Below, one piece after another: positions 57,341 through 64,000 of a DNA stretch of 64,000 nucleotides. A program made the translations under genes and the position numbers. Source of the stretch: Mycobacterium sp. BK086 (GTDB taxonomy: Bacteria; Actinomycetota; Actinomycetes; Mycobacteriales; Mycobacteriaceae). Location: assembly GCA_004362315.1 (NCBI GenBank), contig SNWL01000005.1:434001-498000 (forward strand), read 5' to 3'. The notes under the pieces are model-generated. The model did not search any database. It had not been told where the DNA came from and saw nothing but the letters and a program-made list of their open reading frames with translations. Numbering within the stretch: the first letter of the stretch is position 1; the number at the start of each line of letters is the position of its first letter.

Positions 57341-58810
57341 GTGCGGAGAAGGCCGACAGTCGCAGTGATCGGTGCGGGGCCCGGCGGAATCGCGATGGGC
57401 GCGCTGCTTGCCGAGGGCGGATACGACTTCACGATCTTCGATCGAGCCGACGGTTTCGGCGGCACGTGGCGCAACAACACGTATCCGGGTGCCGCCTGTG
57501 ACGTCCCGTCGCACTTCTATTCGTATTCCTTCGCAATCAATCCCCGATGGTCCAAGACCTACGCCGGTCAGCCTGAGATCCTCGCCTATCTCGAGCGGGT
57601 AGCCGATGGACACCGGCTGGGGGAGCGCCTCGTGGCCAACACCCGGGTGACCACGCTGTCGTGGTCGGATACCGCTCACGAGTGGACGGTCATCACCGAC
57701 AGCGGCGCGGCCTACACCTTCGACATCGTTGTCAGCGCGGTCGGAATGCTCGACGTCCCCAACATCCCCGACATCCCGGGGCGAGAGGCGTTCCGCGGCC
57801 GCGTCTTTCACTCGTCGGCGTGGGACCATTCCAAATCGACCGCCGGTGAACGCGTCGCGTCCATCGGGACGGGTGCCAGCGCTGTCCAGTATGTTCCGGC
57901 CATCGCGGCGCAGACCGACCACCTCACCGTCTTCCAGCGCACACCGATCTGGGTGTCACCCCGGTTCGACGAGCCGTTCACACCGGAACAGCAGGAGCTG
58001 TTCGAACGGCACCCCGCTGAGGCTCGTAAACTCCGCGACGCGGCGTTCGAGCAGTACGAGGCCGCCGACTTCGCCGAAGACGCACGGCAGACCGCGGAAT
58101 CGACCAGCCTGGCCCGCGACTATCTGCATCGCAAGATCGCCGATCCCGAGCTGCGCGCCAAGCTGACACCCGACTATCCCGTGGGGTGTAAGCGCCCGCT
58201 GCTGTCGCGGGACTGGTTCCCGACGTTCACGTTGCCGAATGTGACGCTCGAGACCACGCCGATCGCAGGGTTCACCGAGCGGGGACTGCGCACCGTCGAC
58301 GGCGTCGAGCACCTCGCCGACACCGTCATCTACGGCACCGGATTTCGCGCGGCCGACTACCTCGGCAGCCTGGACGTGCACGGGCGAGCAGGGGCCCGCC
58401 TGCACGACGACTGGCGCGAGGGCGCCGAGGGATACCTCGGAACCACGGTGCCGGGCTACCCCAACCTGTTCACGCTGTACGGCCCCAACACCAACGGCGT
58501 CACGTCGATCATCTACATCCTGGAGGCGCAGACCGCCTACATCAGAGGACTGCTGGACGTGATGGATGAGCGGGGCTTGCGCAGCGTGGAAGTCAAGCGT
58601 GAGGTCAACGACCGATACAACGCCGAGATCCAGTCGGCGATGGCGGGCACGGTCTGGCTTGCCAACTGCAACAACTACTACCGGCACCCGAACGGCAAGA
58701 TCGTCACGCAGTTTCCTTACAGCGGAAAGTCTTTCGCTGATCTGCTGGCCACGGTGCAGCTCGACGACTACGACATCGTCGCCGCCGACACGGCCCTGAC
58801 CACACGCTGA
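57341..58810 (+). CDS. Type I Baeyer-Villiger monooxygenase
   Basis: A 489-aa FAD enzyme: VAVIGAGPGGIAMGALLAEGG near residue 7, FGGTWRNNTYPGAACDVPSH, the fingerprint FRGRVFHSSAWDHS near 150, and the second Rossmann motif VASIGTGASAVQ. It belongs to the BVMO/FMO-like group distinct from the copy A/B enzymes. GTG 57341 is chosen since it follows GGTGGTGAAG and precedes the Rossmann strand by a short tail; a frame from 57263 would cover the palindrome. Followed by VOC, SDR and amidohydrolase genes, so its ketone product chemistry may continue there. Confidence 0.87.
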   Translation: MRRRPTVAVIGAGPGGIAMGALLAEGGYDFTIFDRADGFGGTWRNNTYPGAACDVPSHFYSYSFAINPRWSKTYAGQPEILAYLERVADGHRLGERLVANTRVTTLSWSDTAHEWTVITDSGAAYTFDIVVSAVGMLDVPNIPDIPGREAFRGRVFHSSAWDHSKSTAGERVASIGTGASAVQYVPAIAAQTDHLTVFQRTPIWVSPRFDEPFTPEQQELFERHPAEARKLRDAAFEQYEAADFAEDARQTAESTSLARDYLHRKIADPELRAKLTPDYPVGCKRPLLSRDWFPTFTLPNVTLETTPIAGFTERGLRTVDGVEHLADTVIYGTGFRAADYLGSLDVHGRAGARLHDDWREGAEGYLGTTVPGYPNLFTLYGPNTNGVTSIIYILEAQTAYIRGLLDVMDERGLRSVEVKREVNDRYNAEIQSAMAGTVWLANCNNYYRHPNGKIVTQFPYSGKSFADLLATVQLDDYDIVAADTALTTR

Positions 58811-58822
58811 CCGAGGAGGACA

Positions 58823-59266
58823 GTGCGCGCCATCCATCACACCGCGATCATCACCAGCGACATCGACCGGTCGCTGCGATTCTGGCGAGACGGGCTCGGG
58901 CTGATTCCGATGCTCGATCACACCTTCACCGGCGACTGGCCGACACTGTTCGGCGTCGATAGCGATACGTTGCGGTCGATCTTCCTCGGCGATCCCGAGA
59001 GTCCCGATGCCGGGATCGTCGAGCTCGTGCAGTTCGTCGGCACCGAACACGAATCAGCAGCAACGCAATCCGCTCCCGGAGCGGGCTTCTTCCTGGTGTC
59101 TCTGCAGCGCGATGTCGAACCGACACTGGCGGCGCTGGCGGCGTTGGACTTCACCGACGGTGTGCGCCGGATCGAGATGCCCGCGCCCGGCGGCAAGACC
59201 GTCGCCATGGCGGTGATCACAGCGCCGGACAATGTGCGTGTCGAACTGATCGGTGACCCCGTATGA
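58823..59266 (+). CDS. VOC-family protein, paralogue of the one at 56787
   Basis: A 147-aa VOC protein with IHHTAIITSDIDRSLRFWRDGLGL and IVELVQFVG, the same order of segments as the protein at 56787; RFYRDGIGL becomes RFWRDGLGL. GTG 58823 follows GAGGAGGA, a strong ribosome site. It overlaps the next SDR by ATGA. The two VOC genes flank the BVMO and could act on related intermediates. Its metal ligands are His near residue 5 and Glu near 70 and 140. Confidence 0.82.
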   Translation: MRAIHHTAIITSDIDRSLRFWRDGLGLIPMLDHTFTGDWPTLFGVDSDTLRSIFLGDPESPDAGIVELVQFVGTEHESAATQSAPGAGFFLVSLQRDVEPTLAALAALDFTDGVRRIEMPAPGGKTVAMAVITAPDNVRVELIGDPV

Positions 59267-59997
59267 CCGCGGTGGTCACCGGGGGAGCGTCCGGTATCGG
59301 CGCCGCGGTGGTTTCGCGTCTGCGCTCAGCAGGTCACACGGTCGTGGTGTGGGACCTGAAGGATGGCGATATCACCTGTGATATCAGCGATTCCGATTCT
59401 GTCGATGCGGCGATGAGTCAGACGATCGCGACTGTCGGCACACCCGAGCGATTCATCAGCTGCGCGGGGATCGGTGCGTCGGGCCTTCTGCTGGAACAGA
59501 GCCCAGAGGACTGGCGGCGGGTCCTCGACATCAATCTCACCGGCACCTGGCTGGCCATCCGGGCCGGAGCGGCGGCCATGGTCGAATCCAAGATCCGCGG
59601 GTCCATCGTCGCGGTATCGAGCATCAGCGGAACACTGTCGGACCGAGATATGGGTGCTTACTGTGTCTCCAAAGCCGGCATCGACATGTTGGTCAGGGTT
59701 GCCGCGGCCGAGTGGGGCACATTCGGCATCCGGGTCAATGCGATCGGTCCCGGGGTGACCCGCACTTCGATGCTGGCCAAGCCTGAAGCGCTGCCCGGCT
59801 GGGTCGACGGACTCACTGAGCGCACCGCCCTCGGGCGCCTCGGCGAAGCCAACGACGTCGCCGAGGCGATCGTCGCCCTGTCTGAGATGTCTTGGGTGAC
59901 AGGCCAAACCCTGTTCGCAGACGGCGGCCTGGCCCTGCAGAGCCCGATCGACGCGTACGGACAAGTGCAACGACTGACAGCCAGGAGGACGCCATGA
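59263..59997 (+). CDS. Short-chain dehydrogenase/reductase
   Basis: A 244-aa compact SDR: VVTGGASGIG near residue 4, CAG in FISCAGIGAS (in place of the NNAG motif), SSISG and YCVSK as catalytic Ser and Tyr-x3-Lys. The short second strand with VWDLKDGD suggests NAD preference. It overlaps the VOC stop and the amidohydrolase start (ATGA at both ends), so it is central to a coupled operon. Substrate not known. Confidence 0.83.
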   Translation: MTAVVTGGASGIGAAVVSRLRSAGHTVVVWDLKDGDITCDISDSDSVDAAMSQTIATVGTPERFISCAGIGASGLLLEQSPEDWRRVLDINLTGTWLAIRAGAAAMVESKIRGSIVAVSSISGTLSDRDMGAYCVSKAGIDMLVRVAAAEWGTFGIRVNAIGPGVTRTSMLAKPEALPGWVDGLTERTALGRLGEANDVAEAIVALSEMSWVTGQTLFADGGLALQSPIDAYGQVQRLTARRTP

Positions 59998-61649
59998 GCC
60001 ATGATGTGGTGATTCGCGGGGGCACGGTTTTCGACGGGACGGGAACGCCAGGGCGCAGCGCCGATGTGGCGATCACCGACGGCGTGATCACCGATGTCGG
60101 TGCCGTGGCGCAGCGTGGACGTCGCGAGATCGACGCCGACGGAGCGATCGTCACGCCCGGATTCGTCGACATCCACACCCACTACGACGGACAGGTGACG
60201 TGGGACAACCGCCTGCAGCCGTCCTCGGTGCACGGTGTCACCACCGCGTTGATGGGCAACTGCGGCATGGGTTTTGCGCCGGTGCGCCCATCCGATCATG
60301 CCCAGCTGATCGAACTGATGGAGGGTGTCGAGGACCTGCCTGGCCCGGTCCTGCATGAGGGCTTGCCCTGGACCTGGCAGAGTTTCGAGGAGTACCTAGA
60401 CGCCGTCGACAGTCTGCCGCACGATATCGACGTGGCGACCCAAGTGACCCACGATCCGATCCGGCTCTTCGTGATGGGACAGCGTGGCGCCGACCGCGAG
60501 GCCGCGACTGCCGACGAGATCGCCGAGATGGGTCGGCTCGCGGCGGCCGGAATCCGCTCGGGTGCATTGGGTTTCAGTACCTCACGTACCGAATGGCACA
60601 AGACCAGCCGTGGGGAGCAGACACCGTCGGTGCGGGCCGAGATCAATGAGCTCGTCGGTATCGCCAAGGCCATCGGAGCGACGGGAACCGGTGTTTTCCA
60701 AGTGGTTTCCGACCTCAAGGGCTTCGACCACGAGTTCGCCGTGATGTTCGAGATGATGCGGGTGTCCGGCCGGCCGCTGTCGTTGTCGGTCATGCAGCAC
60801 GAGCCGGGGGAGAGCTACCGCGAGACGCTGGCCGCGATCGAACGGGCCAATGCCGAGGGACTGTCGATGACCGCCGTCGTCGCACCGCGGGCCATCGGTG
60901 TCCTCGTCGACTTCCGCGGCACCTACAACCCCTTCGTGCTGTCGCGGTTCTTCCGCACCGACCCTGATCTTCACGATCCTGAGGTCAAGCAGCGCATCTT
61001 GGCCGAGATCGCCGAACGCGGCGGGCTGCGCGCGCCGTTGCAGGACATCTACGAACTCGGTGACCCGCCGCAGTACGAGCCGGCACCCGAAACATCGGTG
61101 GCCGCAATCGCACAGCGTGACGGTCGTGATCCCGCCGAGGTGCTCTACGACATCATGCTCAACGGGCCGGCGTACATGCCGGTGTTCAACTATCACGGCG
61201 GCAACCTCGACGTCGTGCACGAAATGTTGTCGCACCCCAACGCTTTGCCCGGACTCAGTGACGGCGGTGCACACGTGTCGACGATCTGCGACGCCAGCTT
61301 CTCGACCACCCTGCTGACTCATTGGGGCCGCGACCGCGGGCACCACCAATTCGACCTCGCCTGGCTGATCCAGCGGCAGTGCCGGGACACGGCACAGTTG
61401 GTCGGACTCGGCGACCGCGGTGTGCTGGCGCCTGGATACAAAGCCGACGTCAACGTGATCGACTTCGACACGCTGACCGCCCGGGCGCCGCGATTGGTCG
61501 CCGATCTGCCCGCCGGCGGTCAACGGGTGCTACAGCCCGCCGATGGCTATCTGCACACCTTGGTCAGTGGTGTCGAGACCTACAGCCGGGGTGAGGCGAC
61601 GGGTGCGCTGCCGGGCCGGTTGATCAGGGGAGCGCGTTCAGTCGGCTAG
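59994..61649 (+). CDS. Amidohydrolase-family protein, N-acyl-D-amino-acid deacylase-like
   Basis: A 551-aa metal hydrolase. N-terminal beta strands (HDVVIRGGTVFDGTGTPG), then HTHYDGQVTWD with the His-x-His zinc site, NCGMGFAPVRP as in D-aminoacylases, and SDGGAHVSTICDASF with the catalytic Asp. C-terminal beta unit ends GYKADVNVIDFD. The family cleaves N-acyl-D-amino acids or cyclic amides; a ring-amide hydrolysis after Baeyer-Villiger chemistry is conceivable but unproven. ATG 59994 overlaps the SDR stop. Last gene of the operon. Confidence 0.85.
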   Translation: MSHDVVIRGGTVFDGTGTPGRSADVAITDGVITDVGAVAQRGRREIDADGAIVTPGFVDIHTHYDGQVTWDNRLQPSSVHGVTTALMGNCGMGFAPVRPSDHAQLIELMEGVEDLPGPVLHEGLPWTWQSFEEYLDAVDSLPHDIDVATQVTHDPIRLFVMGQRGADREAATADEIAEMGRLAAAGIRSGALGFSTSRTEWHKTSRGEQTPSVRAEINELVGIAKAIGATGTGVFQVVSDLKGFDHEFAVMFEMMRVSGRPLSLSVMQHEPGESYRETLAAIERANAEGLSMTAVVAPRAIGVLVDFRGTYNPFVLSRFFRTDPDLHDPEVKQRILAEIAERGGLRAPLQDIYELGDPPQYEPAPETSVAAIAQRDGRDPAEVLYDIMLNGPAYMPVFNYHGGNLDVVHEMLSHPNALPGLSDGGAHVSTICDASFSTTLLTHWGRDRGHHQFDLAWLIQRQCRDTAQLVGLGDRGVLAPGYKADVNVIDFDTLTARAPRLVADLPAGGQRVLQPADGYLHTLVSGVETYSRGEATGALPGRLIRGARSVG

Positions 61650-61652
61650 CCC

Positions 61653-62585
61653 TCACAGGTGTGGTTCGAGCTCGGCCACCAATTGCTTCTTGCCGCCGAA
61701 GCCGAGGACGCGGTGGATTTCCTCGCCATCCTTGAACATGATCATGGCGGGGATGCCACGGAAGTTGAAGCGCTCCCACACACCGTCGAACTGATCGACG
61801 TCGATCTTGCGGATGACGATCCGGCCGGCCCACCGTTCGGCCAGCTCGGCGAGGACGGGCGTCACCATGCGGCAGGGCCCGCACCAGTCGGCCCAAAAGT
61901 CAACGAGCAGCGGCACACCCGTCGCACTTTCGGCGTCGATGTCTTCCGGTGTGATCGCGGTGAGCTTGTCGCGCGCGACGAGGTACTCCTGTTTCTCTGT
62001 GGCTTCCTGCGCCAGAACCTCGTTCGACACCCGCTCCCCATGGGATCGCACCCAGTCGGTGAACTCGTCGAAGCGTGGACCTGGCTTGTCATGCTCACCA
62101 CTCGCTTCCGAGATGGCGCGGTTCAGCCCCTGCAGCGCGTGGGAGAGACTCGGGCCGTTACCGTCCAAACCGAATGCACTGACCGTGAACACGTCCGTCT
62201 CGCGCTGTACCTCGGCGTCCTTGAACAGTTGCACCATGTACTGCTCGTCGTCGGTCACGTGCCAGCGCAGGGAGATCGCGCGCAGTCGTGCTAGCTCGCG
62301 GGCGGCGATATCGTCCTGCGTCAGCCGGCTACCTTGCTCGCGCACATAGGCGGCCAGCGGCTGGTATTGCGGGGCGTCGGGGTCAGTACCGGAGCGCTCG
62401 CGCAGATCGCTGAGGAGCTGTTGGTAGACCTCGGCCTCGGTGTCGGCGGTGGCCTCCAAATCGAATGCGGGCCAACGGCCGATCGTGGCGCCGTCCGATT
62501 GCTCGATCTCGACGCCCTCGAGCAGCCGGATCGCGTACACGGCGTCGTCGGCCAGCGCGATGACGAATTCATAATCTCGATCCAT
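61653..62585 (-). CDS. Thioredoxin-domain protein with duplicated N-terminal domain
   Basis: A 310-aa protein. The C-terminal 100 residues are thioredoxin: VDFWADWCGPCRM (WCGPC at 234-238), cis-Pro P279 in GIPAMIMF, and GFGGKKQLVAEL. The N-terminal 200 residues are unlike known thioredoxin tails and consist of two similar units, about 13-99 and 111-196, both with a beta part (YAIRLLEGVEI; YMVQLFKDAEV) and a helix end (LAAYVREQGSRLTQDDIAAREL; FTDWVRSHGERVSNEVLAQEA). ATG 62585 follows GGGGAGGA. Probably a redox protein targeting a specific partner through the duplicated domain. Confidence 0.8.
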   Translation of the reverse strand: MDRDYEFVIALADDAVYAIRLLEGVEIEQSDGATIGRWPAFDLEATADTEAEVYQQLLSDLRERSGTDPDAPQYQPLAAYVREQGSRLTQDDIAARELARLRAISLRWHVTDDEQYMVQLFKDAEVQRETDVFTVSAFGLDGNGPSLSHALQGLNRAISEASGEHDKPGPRFDEFTDWVRSHGERVSNEVLAQEATEKQEYLVARDKLTAITPEDIDAESATGVPLLVDFWADWCGPCRMVTPVLAELAERWAGRIVIRKIDVDQFDGVWERFNFRGIPAMIMFKDGEEIHRVLGFGGKKQLVAELEPHL

Positions 62586-62616
62586 GGATCCTCCCCGCGG
62601 CCACCCCAAATCGACG

Positions 62617-63660
62617 CTAGCAGGCTTGCGCGCGGGCGGCCACGATCGGCAGATCCAGCGGCGCGAAAACGCCTGGACGTGCGGATACCACGGCAGGTAT
62701 CGCGTTGACAGCCGGCATCGCGGTGGTGGTGCCGATGTCGAAGGTGTCGAAATCCGATGGCGCGAAGGACATTGTGATCTTCACATTGGGGTCGCCGGAG
62801 ATGCGCACGATGTAGCCGTTGGCCAGCCCCCACTCCGGCTCCTGCGGGTGGCCGAGGATCGTGCCGAGCGTCCAGGTCGTGCGCAGTTCGGTGACTTGTG
62901 CGCCATCGCGCACGCCGGACCAGATCGCGTCGATCCCGGCGACCGATCCCGCCGGAATCTGCAGGAAACCGAGGTCGCGATCGGTAAGGGCCACCGCGCA
63001 TTCCACGGTCAGGTCGACGCTGTCGATCTCGACGCCGATGGCGCGCGCCATGGCGGCGACTGTTTCGGCGTAGTCGGGTTCGGCCTCGATCAGCGCAGCC
63101 TTGATCGCTACGGGATCCGGGGGGCCACCGAATCCGTACCCGGACCAGGTGGGCGCATTGCCGTACAGGAAGCAGTCCATCGACTCGGTGACGCTGATGC
63201 GGTTGACATGCCGGCACATTGCGGTGGCCGCCAGCGCGACGGTGGGCACGTGCATGGGATTCATGCCGGTTCCCACCAACGTCGAGTTGCCTGCCCGCGC
63301 GGCGACTGCCAGCCGAGCTCCGGCATCGTCGGGGTAATACTCGCCGTTGACCAGTCGGGCGGTGGTGACGACGTTGATACCACTGGACAGGATGCGTTCC
63401 AGCTCGGCGATATCGGGCCAATGTGGCATGTAGACAATGCAATCCGGGCGAAGGGCCACGATCGCATCGGGGTCGTCGGTCGCGGTGATACCGATCGGGT
63501 CACGTCCCGCGAGGGTGCCGGCATCCTGGCCACGTTTGTCGGCGCTGTGACTGTACAGGCCGACGAGCTCGAGGCGGGGATCGTCGAGAATGGCACGTAC
63601 CGAGCTCATTCCGACGATGCCGCTGGTCCACTGCGCCACTCGGATGGAGCTTTCAGGCAT
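62617..63660 (-). CDS. Dihydrodipicolinate-reductase-like NAD(P)H-dependent dehydrogenase
   Basis: A 347-aa enzyme with a Rossmann start VAQWTSGIVGMSSVRAILDDP (residues 8-28) and a LVGTGMNPMHVPTVALAATAMCRHV segment typical of DapB-like and 2,4-diaminopentanoate dehydrogenase-like proteins. In mycobacteria such proteins are numerous and often sit beside P450 or SDR genes. The reaction is likely reduction or oxidative deamination of a keto or amino compound. It overlaps the P450 gene by 8 bp, so the pair is coupled. Confidence 0.8.
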   Translation of the reverse strand: MPESSIRVAQWTSGIVGMSSVRAILDDPRLELVGLYSHSADKRGQDAGTLAGRDPIGITATDDPDAIVALRPDCIVYMPHWPDIAELERILSSGINVVTTARLVNGEYYPDDAGARLAVAARAGNSTLVGTGMNPMHVPTVALAATAMCRHVNRISVTESMDCFLYGNAPTWSGYGFGGPPDPVAIKAALIEAEPDYAETVAAMARAIGVEIDSVDLTVECAVALTDRDLGFLQIPAGSVAGIDAIWSGVRDGAQVTELRTTWTLGTILGHPQEPEWGLANGYIVRISGDPNVKITMSFAPSDFDTFDIGTTTAMPAVNAIPAVVSARPGVFAPLDLPIVAARAQAC

Positions 63661-64000
63661 CCCACACCACGTTCAGCTGGGCGGGCGAGCGCATCAGCGT
63701 GCCCTCGATCGTGGGTGGCGGATAGTCGGGGTCCAGTCGAAGGCCCGGTAGCGAATCCAACAGTGCGCGAACGAGATCCTCGGTCTCCATTTTGGACAGG
63801 TGCATACCGATACACAGGTGAACGCCGTGTCCGAACGCCAGCGCGGACTTGTAGGGGCGGCGGAGGTCGAAGCGTTCGGGGTCGTCCCAGCGTGTCGGGT
63901 CGTGGTTCGCCGCGCCGATCACCACCATGACGGTGGCGCCCGCCGGGATTGACACACCGTCGATTTCAGTGTCGCGGGTCGTCAGGCGAGGAACGAACTG
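63653..64000 (-). CDS. Cytochrome P450, C-terminal part (cut by window edge)
   Basis: 116 codons visible including the stop; the gene runs past the right edge. The haem-binding motif is FGHGVHLCIGMHLSKME, with the cysteine ligand in LCIG. Upstream the frame reads FVPRLTTRDTEIDGVSIPAG, GAANHDPTRWDDPERFD, the conserved strand and the meander before the haem loop of bacterial CYP families. The rest (ExxR and the I-helix) lies outside. Bacterial class I P450, oxidising a small lipophilic substrate. Confidence 0.88.
   Translation of the reverse strand, partial: QFVPRLTTRDTEIDGVSIPAGATVMVVIGAANHDPTRWDDPERFDLRRPYKSALAFGHGVHLCIGMHLSKMETEDLVRALLDSLPGLRLDPDYPPPTIEGTLMRSPAQLNVVWDA

Noticed and set aside
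1-64000. CRISPR array, tRNA, rRNA, prophage or integrase
   Set aside because: No direct-repeat arrays, cloverleaf genes, phage structural genes or integrases were noticed by eye; a computed scan was not possible.

Overview
The window looks like chromosome of a rapidly growing environmental Mycobacterium (Mycolicibacterium type). Reasons: high G+C; many GTG starts; an MspA-type porin gene (51207-51857), a family typical of fast growers; a 13E12-type DUF222/HNH gene (26677-27960); a membrane cyclase plus MscS/cNMP-domain gene pair of the arrangement I recall as Rv2435c/Rv2434c in M. tuberculosis; and -10 hexamers of the form TANNNT 5-7 nt before several start codons, as in leaderless mycobacterial transcripts. 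I see no tRNA, rRNA, CRISPR array, IS element or origin. Coding density is very high and 4-nt ATGA/GTGA gene overlaps occur at more than a dozen junctions.

Layout. (1) 1-5.5 kb: the start of a class II aldolase, a hotdog thioesterase, a PadR regulator, a KstD-like flavoprotein, and a divergent KshA-like Rieske oxygenase with a small Cys-rich partner. (2) 5.5-15 kb: a long minus-strand run (acyl-CoA dehydrogenase, FadD, SnoaL, SDR, HSL esterase, a possible Fe(II)/2OG oxygenase, SnoaL) facing a 640-aa 4-hydroxyacetophenone-type Baeyer-Villiger monooxygenase (BVMO) and an SDR. (3) 15-18 kb: an A/B-barrel protein, a second HSL esterase and an IclR regulator with a perfect operator-like palindrome, plus a small secreted protein. 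(4) 18.4-34.1 kb: a duplicated catabolic module. Each copy has, in the same order and orientation, FAD dehydrogenase, HsaC-like extradiol dioxygenase, HsaA-like flavin monooxygenase and a divergent BVMO. Copy A adds a [2Fe-2S] ferredoxin, two mycofactocin-type SDRs and an enoyl-CoA hydratase; copy B adds an HsaD-like C-C hydrolase. The DUF222/HNH gene sits exactly between the copies. (5) 34.2-39 kb: a receptor-type class III cyclase with several missing catalytic residues, co-transcribed with an MscS channel carrying a divergent cNMP domain, then L-2-hydroxyglutarate oxidase. (6) 39-51 kb: DUF1214-like protein and sulfotransferase under a MarR gene, transporters, thioesterase, DmpA-like peptidase, sulfurtransferase, a K+ channel, an Ltp-type thiolase with its DUF35 partner, and small conserved proteins. 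(7) 51-54 kb: MspA-type porin and three secreted proteins, one with a 34-residue tandem repeat and a cysteine every 17 residues. (8) 54-64 kb: epoxide hydrolase and TetR sharing a TTTAC-N10-GTAAA site, a diiron-like protein, a BVMO between two paralogous VOC proteins, SDR, D-aminoacylase-like amidohydrolase, a thioredoxin with a duplicated N-terminal domain, a dihydrodipicolinate-reductase-like enzyme, and the end of a P450.

Working together (inference): four BVMOs, two esterases, KstD/KshA-like and HsaA/HsaC/HsaD-like enzymes, acyl-CoA enzymes and a retro-aldol thiolase pair form a catabolic region for polycyclic or aromatic ketones (steroid-, terpenoid- or acetophenone-like). Several local regulators (PadR, IclR, MarR, TetR) each have a palindromic site nearby.
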